Assembly (NCBI GenBank): GCA_016294035.1
Contig: JAEDCT010000012.1
Coordinates: 12,739-76,738, forward strand
Source of the DNA: Treponema sp.
GTDB lineage: Bacteria; Spirochaetota; Spirochaetia; Treponematales; Treponemataceae
Reading direction: 5' to 3'
Length of the DNA: 64,000 bases
Both the position numbers and the translations under genes were made by a program. Shown piece by piece: positions 1 to 8,731 of the stretch (the first letter of the stretch is position 1; each line of letters starts with the position of its first letter). Under the pieces are notes generated by a model. That model did not search any database. It saw only the letters and a list, made by a program, of their open reading frames with translations, and was not told the origin of the DNA.

Positions 1-2
1 GT

Positions 3-560
3 CATAGCTTCTATCCAGGAAAAAATCTTGGAGCTTTGGGAGATGCCGGTGCAGTAACTACAAATGATAAAGAACTGGCAGACATAATTAGATCTTTGGC
101 AAATTATGGTTCAAGTAAGAAATATGTATTTAAATACACAGGACGAAACAGTCGCTTGGATGAAATTCAAGCGGCAATTCTTGATGTAAAACTTAAGCAT
201 CTTGATGAAGATATTAAAATCCGTAAAAGTGTTGCAAAAAAATATATTGATGGAATAAGGAATCCAGAAATTACAGCACCAAAAATATTTGATTGGGATC
301 AGCATGTTTTCCATCTTTTCCCAATTCTATGTGAACATCGTGATGAGTTGCAGAAATATCTTACGGCAAAAGGAATTGGAACAAATATTCATTATCCTAT
401 TCCCCCGCACAAACAGGAATGCTATAAGGACTGGAATTCCATTTCTCTGCCAGTAACAGAAAAAATCCATCAAACGGAATTAAGTCTTCCAATGAGTCCT
501 TGTTTATCGGATGAACAAATTGATTATGTAATAGAGGTTATTAATTCATGGAAAGAATAA
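3..560 (+). CDS. DegT/DnrJ/EryC1-type sugar aminotransferase (5' end missing)
   Basis: PLP-dependent transamination of a nucleotide-linked keto-sugar, making an amino sugar for surface polysaccharide. The frame is open from base 3, so the gene begins outside the window. The first visible residues are HSFYPGKNLGALGD, the signature around the PLP-binding lysine (codon at 21-23). Further on, GTNIHYPIPPHKQ is typical of FdtB/QdtB-like members. The TTG at 36 is internal and not a start. The gene ends inside the next one (13-bp overlap), indicating translational coupling. Family is clear; the exact sugar substrate is not. Confidence 0.9.
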   Translation, partial: HSFYPGKNLGALGDAGAVTTNDKELADIIRSLANYGSSKKYVFKYTGRNSRLDEIQAAILDVKLKHLDEDIKIRKSVAKKYIDGIRNPEITAPKIFDWDQHVFHLFPILCEHRDELQKYLTAKGIGTNIHYPIPPHKQECYKDWNSISLPVTEKIHQTELSLPMSPCLSDEQIDYVIEVINSWKE

Positions 561-1528
561 CTCCACCAGATTATGAAGTGATGTTTTCTGTTGAAGTGAC
601 TACATATAATCAGGAAAAATACATTGCACAAACATTGGATAGTATACTTACTCAAGAACATAATTATAAATATGAAATCTTGGTTAGCGATGATTGCTCG
701 ACAGATAATACACCAAATATTATTAAAGAATATGCAGCAAGATTTCCGGATATCATTAAGCCTGTTTACAATGAACGGAATATAGGAGGAATGGCAAATT
801 ATTATGCTACGGTTAGCAGGGCTAAAGGCAAATACTTGATGGATTGTGCTGGAGATGACTGTTGGCTTCCTGGTAAAGTTGAGAAACAGATTGAATTTAT
901 GGAAAACAATATAAATTTCGATATTTGTTATGGTTATGCTAAAGCAATTAATGAAAATAATGAATTGGTGAATAATACTTTTGGCGGTCACTATGGTGAT
1001 TACAAGGATATTTTTTTTATAGGCAACAATGTGCCTGAATTAACAATGTGTATACGAAAAAGTTTTTTTGATGAATATTTGTCGATAATTGAACCTGATC
1101 AAAAAAACTGGAATATGGAAGATCTACCGTTTTTATTATATACAGTCTTTGAAAATAGAAATATTTATTTTTTTAATGAAGTCATTGCATCTTATAGGAT
1201 TCTTCCAGAGTCACTTTCACATTCCAGAAGTTTAGAAAAGGCATTTTTATTTGTGCAAGGTTCATATACAATAAGGCGTTTCTTTGCAGATAGGTATGGG
1301 ATTTCATATCCGAAGTTTGACTGTGAAAAAGAATTGTTAAATAAATACAACGAAAAAAAGAAAGTCACAGATAATAAGAAAAAATTAAAAAATGAATTAA
1401 AAGAAGTTTGCATGAAATATAATATTAAACTCTCTTTAAATTTATTATTTTATATTAAGAGATTTTTGAAATATTGTTTGCCCTACGGCTTAATAGTTCT
1501 TTTACGGAGAAATAGATGCAAGAATTAA
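548..1528 (+). CDS. Glycosyltransferase family 2
   Basis: Probable inverting GT-A glycosyltransferase acting on a lipid-linked surface glycan at the cytoplasmic membrane. The N-terminal 110 residues show the GT2 pattern: VEVTTYNQEKYIAQTLDSIL, then ILVSDDCSTDN and a DxD-like metal site in CAGDDCW. The last roughly 60 residues are lysine-rich, with a hydrophobic and basic tail (YIKRFLKYCLPYGLIVLL) that could attach to the membrane. It overlaps both neighbours by 13 bp. Codon use is A/T-rich, like the next gene. Donor and acceptor sugars cannot be read from the sequence. Confidence 0.88.
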   Translation: MERITPPDYEVMFSVEVTTYNQEKYIAQTLDSILTQEHNYKYEILVSDDCSTDNTPNIIKEYAARFPDIIKPVYNERNIGGMANYYATVSRAKGKYLMDCAGDDCWLPGKVEKQIEFMENNINFDICYGYAKAINENNELVNNTFGGHYGDYKDIFFIGNNVPELTMCIRKSFFDEYLSIIEPDQKNWNMEDLPFLLYTVFENRNIYFFNEVIASYRILPESLSHSRSLEKAFLFVQGSYTIRRFFADRYGISYPKFDCEKELLNKYNEKKKVTDNKKKLKNELKEVCMKYNIKLSLNLLFYIKRFLKYCLPYGLIVLLRRNRCKN

Positions 1529-2325
1529 CTATGTCCGAAATAAAAATGATGTCTCTCGATATTCTTAAAGATATAAAACGTGTTTGTGAAGAATTGCATT
1601 TAACATATTTTCTTGATTCTGGAACATTGTTGGGAGCAATCAGGCATAACGGTTTTATTCCATGGGATGATGACATCGATATCGTAATGCCACGTCCTGA
1701 TTATGATAGATTTTGCAAGGAATATAATAAATTTTCAAATAGTAATTATTATGTTTCTTCTTTGGAAAATTCTAAAAATTATTTCTTTTCTTTTGCAAAA
1801 GTATATGACAGAAGAACAAAGAAAATAGAACATGGAACATATCTTCTAAAGCAAGGACTTTGTTTAGATATATTTCCATTAGATGGTTATCCTGATTCTG
1901 TAAGAGAGCATTACGATAATTGTGTAAATGTGTTTAATAAATATGCATCAGCTGTTGGATATGCTTTTGTTCAACACTACAAATTTAATCCATTAAAACT
2001 TCTTCAGAATATAATACTTTTTCTGTTTCGTCATTTTATTGTAAGGAAATGTGCTCTTAGTGTTCATGAATTCGCTTCTTCAATTGATTATGATTCTTCT
2101 GAATATGTTGGCTGTAATTCTATAATGTATTATAATCAAAAAAATTGCAGAGCGATGAAGAAGAGTGTTTTTACACCAATGATGCACCAATTTGAAGATG
2201 ATTATTTTATAATTCCCGCAGGATATGATGAAGTTTTAACTAAGTATTATGGTTCTGATTATATGACACCACCTCCAGAGGATAAAAGGACTTCATCTCA
2301 TGGTGTAAATATTTATTTAAAATGA
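1516..2325 (+). CDS. LicD family phosphotransferase
   Basis: LicD-type enzymes belong to the nucleotidyltransferase fold and transfer phosphocholine or a similar group onto a surface glycan. The family signature is complete near residues 30-65: FLDSGTLLGAIRHNGFIPWD followed by DDIDIVMPRPDY, where the aspartates bind metal. Length (269 aa) is normal. The start overlaps the preceding glycosyltransferase by 13 bp, so the two are probably coupled. No choline-uptake or CTP-transferase gene is seen nearby, so the transferred group is unknown. Confidence 0.88.
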   Translation: MQELTMSEIKMMSLDILKDIKRVCEELHLTYFLDSGTLLGAIRHNGFIPWDDDIDIVMPRPDYDRFCKEYNKFSNSNYYVSSLENSKNYFFSFAKVYDRRTKKIEHGTYLLKQGLCLDIFPLDGYPDSVREHYDNCVNVFNKYASAVGYAFVQHYKFNPLKLLQNIILFLFRHFIVRKCALSVHEFASSIDYDSSEYVGCNSIMYYNQKNCRAMKKSVFTPMMHQFEDDYFIIPAGYDEVLTKYYGSDYMTPPPEDKRTSSHGVNIYLK

Positions 2326-2440
2326 AATGCATGATTTTCCGGTGTTAAAAGGAGAATTTGACAAGGTTTTTAATTGAAAGGACGCTTATTCTTTTATAAA
2401 AAATAAAAATAAGTTCTACGAAATATTTTTGAGGGATTGT

Positions 2441-3535
2441 TTGGAAAAGATTTGTGTTATAGGTGGTGGCAATATTGGAACCTATTGTGCTGTTACTGCC
2501 AAAAGAAAAGGGTATGCAGTCTCATTTATTGTTAGTGATCCTTCGAGATTTTCTTCTAAGCTTTCTGTAATGGAAAATGATTCTGAAATTTTGTACAGTG
2601 AGCAAATTGATGTTATTACTTCTGATTTTGCATTTGCAATGGAAAGTGTAGATGTTGTTTTTATAACGTATCCTAGTTTTTTATTTGAAGAACTTAATAA
2701 GAAATTGCTTCCATTTATAAAACCAGGCGTCAAACTTTTCTTTTTGCCAGGAACAGGTGGCTGCGAATTTCAGTTTTCTGAATGTATTTTTAAAGGTGCA
2801 CAGTTATTTGGCCTGCAGCGTGTTCCCGGAGTATTTAGGCTTGAAGAATACGGTAGAAAAGTTAAGCTTTCTGGTAAAAGAGATAAACTTTTTATAGGAT
2901 CATTGAATGCAAAAGATGAAGAAATCTTGTCTTTTAATAGATTTGTTATTGATTTTTTTGAAATTCCTTGTGAAGTGCTTCCGAATTATCTATGCATAAC
3001 ACTTACACCTTCAAATCCTATTTTACATACAACAAGACTTTATTCAATGTTCAAAGATTATTCTGAAGGTGAGTTTTACGATAGAAATATGCTTTTTTAT
3101 GAAGAATGGACACTTGAATCATCTAAATTCCTGATCGAATGTGATGCAGAATTACAGAAGCTTTGTAGAGAAATAGAGAAATATGGTCTTGATTTAAAAA
3201 CTGTTAGATCTCTGAAAGAACATTATGCGGTCCGTGATGAGATTAGTATGACAAGTAAGATACGTTCGATTTCATCTTTTAAGGGATTGACTTCTCCAAT
3301 GAAACAAACTGAAAATGGATGGATTCCTGATTTTTCTTCTAGATATTTTTCTGCAGATTTTCCTTATGGTTTAAAGATTATTCTTGATATAGCAAAATGT
3401 TTTTCAGTTCCTGCTAAAAAAATTGAAATTATATGGAATTGGTATGTATCTCAAAATCTTCCCAATAATGAATGTTTTGAACTGAATATGAGTAAAGAAG
3501 AGTTTTTGAGGAAATATTTATTTATTAGAAGCTAA
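2441..3535 (+). CDS. NAD(P)-dependent opine/octopine dehydrogenase-like protein
   Basis: Rossmann-fold dehydrogenase. The N-terminus ICVIGGGNIGTYCAVTAKRK is a dinucleotide-binding glycine motif. The C-terminal half (LHTTRLYSMFKDY, FYEEWTLESSKFLIECDAEL) resembles the octopine/nopaline dehydrogenase helical domain, whose enzymes reductively join an amino acid to a keto acid. I chose TTG 2441 because GAGGG ends 5 nt upstream; an in-frame TTG at 2429 is the alternative. It lies between a LicD gene and glycosyltransferases, so its product might decorate a glycan, which is inference. About 115 bp upstream are noncoding and AT-rich. Confidence 0.7.
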   Translation: MEKICVIGGGNIGTYCAVTAKRKGYAVSFIVSDPSRFSSKLSVMENDSEILYSEQIDVITSDFAFAMESVDVVFITYPSFLFEELNKKLLPFIKPGVKLFFLPGTGGCEFQFSECIFKGAQLFGLQRVPGVFRLEEYGRKVKLSGKRDKLFIGSLNAKDEEILSFNRFVIDFFEIPCEVLPNYLCITLTPSNPILHTTRLYSMFKDYSEGEFYDRNMLFYEEWTLESSKFLIECDAELQKLCREIEKYGLDLKTVRSLKEHYAVRDEISMTSKIRSISSFKGLTSPMKQTENGWIPDFSSRYFSADFPYGLKIILDIAKCFSVPAKKIEIIWNWYVSQNLPNNECFELNMSKEEFLRKYLFIRS

Positions 3536-3648
3536 ATACGTTTTTGATTCTATATCGACTCTTATATCTACGGAATCTACATAGTTACATATTCTATAAT
3601 CCAAAAAGATTTATGAGAGTCAAAATCAACAGGTTTTAGGAATGTATC

Positions 3649-4914
3649 ATGAAAGTATTGATTTTAAATTACACAGATGCCGGTGGTGGGGCAGCCATTG
3701 CGGCTTACAGACTGACAAAAGCTCTTGTTGAACATGGTGTTGATGCCGTTCTTGGTGTTGTTGAAAAAAAATCAACCGATGCTTTTGTTGTTCAGATTCC
3801 CTGGAAGAAAAGTGCTTTGCCTGTGAGGCTGTTTTCAAGAATATTGAATTTGTTCTTAAGAATTCTCGGGAAGTTTGGAATCAGATTTGATGATTTTAAA
3901 ACTACCAATAAAATTTTTCATTCAACAAATTTTAAATCAAAAATCGATGTGAACTGGATTAATGATTCAGATTTTGATGTTGTAAATCTGCATTGGATAA
4001 ACGCTGACATGATTTCAATAAGGGATATGGGAAAAATCAATAAGCCCATTGTCTGGACAATGCATGACAGCTGGCCTTGTTGTGGAGCGGAGCATCATCC
4101 CAATTTCCTTGAAAATGACACAAGGTGGAAAGATGGATATTCCAGATCAAATAAGCCTGAATCAACAAAGGGAAAAGATATCTGCCGGATTGTCTACAAT
4201 CAGAAAAAGAAGTACCTGTCAGAAAAAAATATTACTTTCACTGCACCAAGCAACTGGGAGCATGATGTCCTGAAATCAAGTGATTTGTTCAGGAACAACA
4301 GGTGTTATGTCGTGCCGAATATTCTTCCGGAAAATGAATTCTATAAAAAAGATAAAACTGCAATAAGGGAATTGCTTAATATTCCAAAGGATAAGATTGT
4401 CATTGGTTTTGGAGCTGCCGGTCAGCTGGATGATCCAAAGAGCATGAAGGGAACTTATTACATAATTGAGTCCATGAAAAAAATCAAAAATCCTGAGAAA
4501 TATTTTCTGCTGATAATCGGGCCTGCTGATTCCAATTTTACAAAGTATCTGGACCTGCCGTTTTTTGTGAGCGGATTTGTTTCAAACACTAGCATTTTGA
4601 GCTGTCTGTACAATGCCTGTGACATGACTGTTAATCCTTCTCTTATTGAAAATCTTCCAAACATGTGTCTTGAATCCGTGTTCTGCACTGTTCCTGTTGT
4701 TGCATTTGATGTTGGTGGAACAAGTGACATCGTTAAGCACAAAATCAATGGATACCTTGCAAAGCCTTTCGAAGTTGATGATATGGTTTGCGGCATTGAG
4801 TTTTGTTCGGAAAATCAAATTGAACTTTCGAAGAATTGCCCGGACATCAGAAAAAAGTTTGACAACGAAAAAGTCATGGAAGAATATCTGAAAGTTTATG
4901 AGTCGGTTGTATAA
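3649..4914 (+). CDS. Glycosyltransferase family 4 (group 1)
   Basis: Probable retaining GT-B glycosyltransferase. The N-terminus MKVLILNYTDAGGGAAIAAY matches the family's N-lobe start with its glycine-rich loop. TMHDSWPCCGAEHHP contains the usual H-D region, and the C-lobe has NPSLIENLPNMCLESVFC, the E-x7-E nucleotide-sugar signature of GT4. Length (421 aa) is normal. Base composition is visibly less AT-rich than the genes before it, so the cluster seems to be assembled from more than one source. Substrate unknown. Confidence 0.88.
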   Translation: MKVLILNYTDAGGGAAIAAYRLTKALVEHGVDAVLGVVEKKSTDAFVVQIPWKKSALPVRLFSRILNLFLRILGKFGIRFDDFKTTNKIFHSTNFKSKIDVNWINDSDFDVVNLHWINADMISIRDMGKINKPIVWTMHDSWPCCGAEHHPNFLENDTRWKDGYSRSNKPESTKGKDICRIVYNQKKKYLSEKNITFTAPSNWEHDVLKSSDLFRNNRCYVVPNILPENEFYKKDKTAIRELLNIPKDKIVIGFGAAGQLDDPKSMKGTYYIIESMKKIKNPEKYFLLIIGPADSNFTKYLDLPFFVSGFVSNTSILSCLYNACDMTVNPSLIENLPNMCLESVFCTVPVVAFDVGGTSDIVKHKINGYLAKPFEVDDMVCGIEFCSENQIELSKNCPDIRKKFDNEKVMEEYLKVYESVV

Positions 4915-4925
4915 TTTTTTTGTTT

Positions 4926-4951
4926 ATTGATAATCAATATTCATGTATAAT
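4926..4951 (+). promoter_or_regulatory. Palindrome and -10 box upstream of GDP-fucose synthase gene
   Basis: A perfect palindrome ATTGAT-A-ATCAAT lies at 4926-4938, directly before a consensus -10 box TATAAT at 4946-4951. It would sit between the -35 and -10 elements, where a repressor could act. No good -35 is visible. Operator function is inference. Confidence 0.4.
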
Positions 4952-4978
4952 TAATCTGTTGTCTGGAGTTGTTGAATT

Positions 4979-5956
4979 ATGAATACATCATCTAAAATTT
5001 ACGTTGCCGGCCACCGTGGTCTTGTTGGTTCTGCAATTGTCCGCGAACTTGAATCTCGTGGCTATACAAATATCATCACACGCACACATTCTGAACTTGA
5101 TCTTTTGAATCAGGCTGCGGTAAATGATTTTTTTGCAGCAGAAAAACCAGAATATGTTTTTCTTGCGGCGGCTCATGTTGGGGGAATCGGTGCAAATTCA
5201 ACCTATCCTGCAGATTTTATCTATCAGAACATGGTGATTGGATTCAATGTTGTTGAGGCTGCACGTGTTCATGGTGTGAAAAAGCTCATGAATCTTGGTT
5301 CAACCTGCATTTATCCAAAGATGGCGGAACAGCCTATTAAGGAAGAATCACTTTTGACAGGACCTCTTGAACCGACAAACGATGCCTACGCTCTTGCAAA
5401 GATTTCTGTAATCAAGCTTTGTACTGCATACAACAAGCAGCACGGAACAAATTTCCTTTCAGTAATGCCTACAAATCTTTATGGTCTTGGTGACAATTAC
5501 GAGCTTAACGGAAGCCATGTTTTTCCGGCAATGATCCGCAAGTTCCACGAGGCAAAGGCAAGCGGTGAGGACGTTGTTCATCTTTGGGGCGACGGTTCTC
5601 CTTTGAGGGAATTTCTTTTTGCAGGAGATCTAGCTGCGGCTGTCGTTTACTTAATGGAAAACAAAAATGCAGAGAATCTAAGGACTCCGACAGGTGACTT
5701 TGTAAATGTAGGAACCGGAAAGGAATGTACGATCAGGGAGCTTGCAGAAACTATTGAAGATGTTGTTTACGCAGATGTCAGAAAAGACGGACGCAAATGC
5801 AAAATGGAATGGGACACAACAAAACCAAATGGCACTCCAAGAAAACTCTGTGATGTAACAAGATTGAATGCACTCGGATTCAAGGCAAAGGTTGACGTCA
5901 GGGAAGGAATTGAAATTTCATACAAGGATTTTCTTGAAGGAAATGTAAGGAAATAA
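4979..5956 (+). CDS. fcl: GDP-L-fucose synthase
   Basis: Epimerase-reductase converting GDP-4-keto-6-deoxy-mannose to GDP-L-fucose with NADPH; an extended SDR enzyme. Seen: the nucleotide-binding loop VAGHRGLVGSAI at residues 8-19, the AAAHVGGI segment, the serine of NLGSTCIYPK, and the catalytic Y-x3-K in DAYALAKIS. Length (325 aa) matches the family. GGAG lies about 10 nt before the ATG. The partner GDP-mannose 4,6-dehydratase is not in the window. The downstream GT2 gene starts 3 bp after the stop, so the two form an operon. Confidence 0.95.
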   Translation: MNTSSKIYVAGHRGLVGSAIVRELESRGYTNIITRTHSELDLLNQAAVNDFFAAEKPEYVFLAAAHVGGIGANSTYPADFIYQNMVIGFNVVEAARVHGVKKLMNLGSTCIYPKMAEQPIKEESLLTGPLEPTNDAYALAKISVIKLCTAYNKQHGTNFLSVMPTNLYGLGDNYELNGSHVFPAMIRKFHEAKASGEDVVHLWGDGSPLREFLFAGDLAAAVVYLMENKNAENLRTPTGDFVNVGTGKECTIRELAETIEDVVYADVRKDGRKCKMEWDTTKPNGTPRKLCDVTRLNALGFKAKVDVREGIEISYKDFLEGNVRK

Positions 5957-5959
5957 GGA

Positions 5960-6745
5960 ATGCTTCTTTCAATCATAACCATTAATTACAACAATGCAGA
6001 TGGTCTCAGAAAGACTCTCGAAAGTGTCCGTTCTCAGACTTCTAAAAATTATGAGCATATCATTGTTGACGGCGGTTCTACAGATGGAAGTGTTGATGTC
6101 ATCCATGAATTCCTGCAGGATGAAGAATATGCAAAACGTGTGACATTCTGGTGCAGTGAAAAGGATAAGGGTGTTTATGATGCCATGAACAAGGGAATCC
6201 CCCACTGTAATGGAGATTACTGCCTGTTTTTGAATAGTGGTGACTGGCTGGTTGAAAATGTTCTGGCAAGACTTGAAAAAGAAAAATTCAATGAAGATGT
6301 AATCTATTTTAATGCAAGGCTTGCTTACAAAAAAAAGATTGTAGAAAAAAAATTCCCGGATGAACTTTCAATGTTTTTCTTTTACACAAATAATTTGAAT
6401 CATCAGAATCTTATTGTTAAGACAGAAGTTCAAAAAAGCAATCTGTTTGACTTGAACTATAAGATTGCAAGTGACAGAAATTTTTTGATGGACTTGTTTG
6501 TGAATCAGAATAAGTCATTCCGCCATTGCAATTACGCTCTCTCTTATTATGAGGCAGAGTCTGGTTTGAGCAGTGTTTCAAGTTTATGTGATGAAGAAAC
6601 AAAACTGATTAATGACAGGTATATTCCAAAGGCTTTCTTGAAAGATTTGGAAGAGTTAAACTGGTATGTTAATGGTTACAGGAAAATTCTTTTCAGGTTG
6701 AGAAGGGTTCTTGAATTTGTTCGGGCTGTAGTGAAAGGAAAATAA
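5960..6745 (+). CDS. Glycosyltransferase family 2 (WcaE-like)
   Basis: GT-A fold glycosyltransferase. LLSIITINYNNADGLRKTLE and HIIVDGGSTDGSVDVI form the nucleotide-binding start. DKGVYDAMNKGIPHC and FLNSGDW are typical of the subgroup that includes WcaE of colanic acid synthesis; SGD would be the metal-binding motif. It is almost contiguous with the fucose synthase gene, so a fucosyl step is an attractive but unproven guess. Confidence 0.85.
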   Translation: MLLSIITINYNNADGLRKTLESVRSQTSKNYEHIIVDGGSTDGSVDVIHEFLQDEEYAKRVTFWCSEKDKGVYDAMNKGIPHCNGDYCLFLNSGDWLVENVLARLEKEKFNEDVIYFNARLAYKKKIVEKKFPDELSMFFFYTNNLNHQNLIVKTEVQKSNLFDLNYKIASDRNFLMDLFVNQNKSFRHCNYALSYYEAESGLSSVSSLCDEETKLINDRYIPKAFLKDLEELNWYVNGYRKILFRLRRVLEFVRAVVKGK

Positions 6746-6766
6746 ACTTTAGGTTTTGGTCTTGGT

Positions 6767-7717
6767 ATGTCACCACAAATATCAATAATTGTACCTGTCT
6801 ATAAAGCTGAAAAATATCTCAACCGCTGTGTGGACTCCATTCTCGCACAAACTTTCACTGATTTTGAATGTATTCTGGTTGATGATGGCTCTCCAGATAA
6901 TTGTCCTGCAATTTGTGATGAGTATGCAGAAAAAGATCCTCGTGTAAAGGTAATTCATCAAAAGAATGCTGGAGTAAGTGCCGCCAGAAATGCTGGTCTT
7001 GATGCCGCTGAAGGGGATTGGATTGGATTCGTTGATAGTGATGATTGGATTGAAGAGGAAACTTATGAAGTTGCATTGAATGCAGCTGTTGAACAGAATG
7101 CTGATATTGTGCAATGGAAGATGAGACTGGTAAATCCCACAAAGGATCTTGAATATAATTTTCAAAGTGACTGTGAATTAAAAATAGACAAGAAAAACCT
7201 TCTTACCTGGTTGCAGAACAGCTGTTGTACGCAGTTATTTAAGAGAAAACTTGTTGATGATAACAGCATCAGATTTCCATTGAATGTTAAGATGGGAGAA
7301 GACCGTCATTTTTCATTTTGCTGCATGGCATCGGCAAAGAAAATATGGCAGTTGAATCGTGTCTTTTATTTTTATAATCGAAATGAAGATGGAGCCTGCC
7401 TGTCAAATTATGGGAAGGAAAAAATTCTCCAGGATGAATTTTCGCTCAGGCAGACTGAAAAATTCCTTAAGCAAAAAGGATGTGGTGTTTTTAAAAGATT
7501 TGAGAAATCACTGTTTTCGGTTAAGTTTGATGTGAAGAATCATTGTTATCTTAAGTTGAACGAAATTGATCTTAAATTATGGCGAACTGTCTTTCCGGAG
7601 ACAAATTTTTACCTGTTGTTCATGAAAAGAAAGATTGTGATTCTCAACTGGCTCATAGTTTTCAGGTTTGATAATCTGGCAAAAATAATTATAATGAGAT
7701 TAAGAAATAAATCGTAG
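6767..7717 (+). CDS. Glycosyltransferase family 2
   Basis: Classic GT2 protein: ISIIVPVYKAEKYLNRCVDS at the N-terminus, LVDDGSPDNCPAICDEYA, NAGVSAARNAGLDAA and the DxD site GFVDSDDW near residue 90. The C-terminal 100 residues have a hydrophobic patch (MKRKIVILNWLIVFRF) that may touch the membrane. It is the second of three GT2 genes in tandem and is probably cotranscribed with the fucose synthase gene. Donor and acceptor unknown. Confidence 0.9.
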   Translation: MSPQISIIVPVYKAEKYLNRCVDSILAQTFTDFECILVDDGSPDNCPAICDEYAEKDPRVKVIHQKNAGVSAARNAGLDAAEGDWIGFVDSDDWIEEETYEVALNAAVEQNADIVQWKMRLVNPTKDLEYNFQSDCELKIDKKNLLTWLQNSCCTQLFKRKLVDDNSIRFPLNVKMGEDRHFSFCCMASAKKIWQLNRVFYFYNRNEDGACLSNYGKEKILQDEFSLRQTEKFLKQKGCGVFKRFEKSLFSVKFDVKNHCYLKLNEIDLKLWRTVFPETNFYLLFMKRKIVILNWLIVFRFDNLAKIIIMRLRNKS

Positions 7718-7747
7718 TTTATTTTATAATTGATCTAATCCCTGGAA

Positions 7748-8707
7748 ATGGTTGTTGTAATGTCATCAGTATCAGTTGTTATTCCTGTATATAATGTTGA
7801 AGAGTATTTAATAGAATGTCTTGAGTCAGTTGTAAATCAGACATACAGAGATCTGGAAATTATACTGATTGATGACGGGTCAACTGATGGCTCATCAAAA
7901 ATATGTGACTCTTATGCTCTTAAAGATTCCAGGGTTTCTGTCATTCACCAGGTAAATTCAGGTTTGTCAGCTGCTAGAAACAGGGGAATTGATCAGGCAT
8001 CTTCAGAATACATTACGTTTATAGATAGCGATGATGTGATTGCATTGAATTTTGTTGAGACTCTCATGAATCAGATTAAGTCAGAAAATGCAGATATTGC
8101 TGAGTGTGATTTTTCCGATTTTTTCAGTGAGCTTCCTTCAGTTGATTCAGATGAAGTTTTTTCTGTAAAAACAGGAATGCAGGCGCTGCATGATTTGTAT
8201 GATGTCTCTGCAAGAAATGTGACGGCATGGGGTAAAATCTATAAAACTGATTTGTTTTCAAATGTAAGATATCCGGTTGGAAAAATTCATGAAGATGTCT
8301 TTACAACCTATAAATTATTTTATTTTGCAAAAAAAATCGTGCAGCTTAAATCCAGATTATATTTTTATCGAAAAAGATCCGGCAGCATTACTGCTTCTTT
8401 CAATAAAAACCGTCTTGATATTCTGGATGCGTATTGTGAAATAAATGATTTTTTTGTAGAGCATGGAGTGAATGATTTAATCAGCAAAAACTGGAAGGCT
8501 GGAATTTATAATTGTTTTTCATTGAATTTAATTAAATCAGAATTCAAAAAGGAAATATATGATAAGTTCAGATATTTCTATGAAAGGTATAAAAAATCTG
8601 CTGGTTTACACAATGGCTTGATGTTTAATATTCGCTCTTTTTTGTTCAATGTTAGTCCGTCATTTGATTGTTTTTTGGTAAAGACAAAAATTAGATTATT
8701 TGGTTAG
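7748..8707 (+). CDS. Glycosyltransferase family 2
   Basis: GT2 signature throughout the first 110 residues: VSVVIPVYNVEEYLIECLES, ILIDDGSTDGSSKICDSYA, NSGLSAARNRGID and TFIDSDDV. ATG 7760 (MSSVSVV) is an equally good start. A related tandem GT2 gene precedes it, so the pair probably arose by duplication and acts on successive sugars of one repeat unit, which is inference. Confidence 0.9.
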   Translation: MVVVMSSVSVVIPVYNVEEYLIECLESVVNQTYRDLEIILIDDGSTDGSSKICDSYALKDSRVSVIHQVNSGLSAARNRGIDQASSEYITFIDSDDVIALNFVETLMNQIKSENADIAECDFSDFFSELPSVDSDEVFSVKTGMQALHDLYDVSARNVTAWGKIYKTDLFSNVRYPVGKIHEDVFTTYKLFYFAKKIVQLKSRLYFYRKRSGSITASFNKNRLDILDAYCEINDFFVEHGVNDLISKNWKAGIYNCFSLNLIKSEFKKEIYDKFRYFYERYKKSAGLHNGLMFNIRSFLFNVSPSFDCFLVKTKIRLFG

Positions 8708-8731
8708 CATATATTTTTTTGGAAAACTTTT

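Noticed and set aside
2330..2380. Short frame MHDFPVLKGEFDKVFN after the LicD gene
   Set aside because: No ribosome-binding site and only 16 codons; could be a fragment but nothing supports it.
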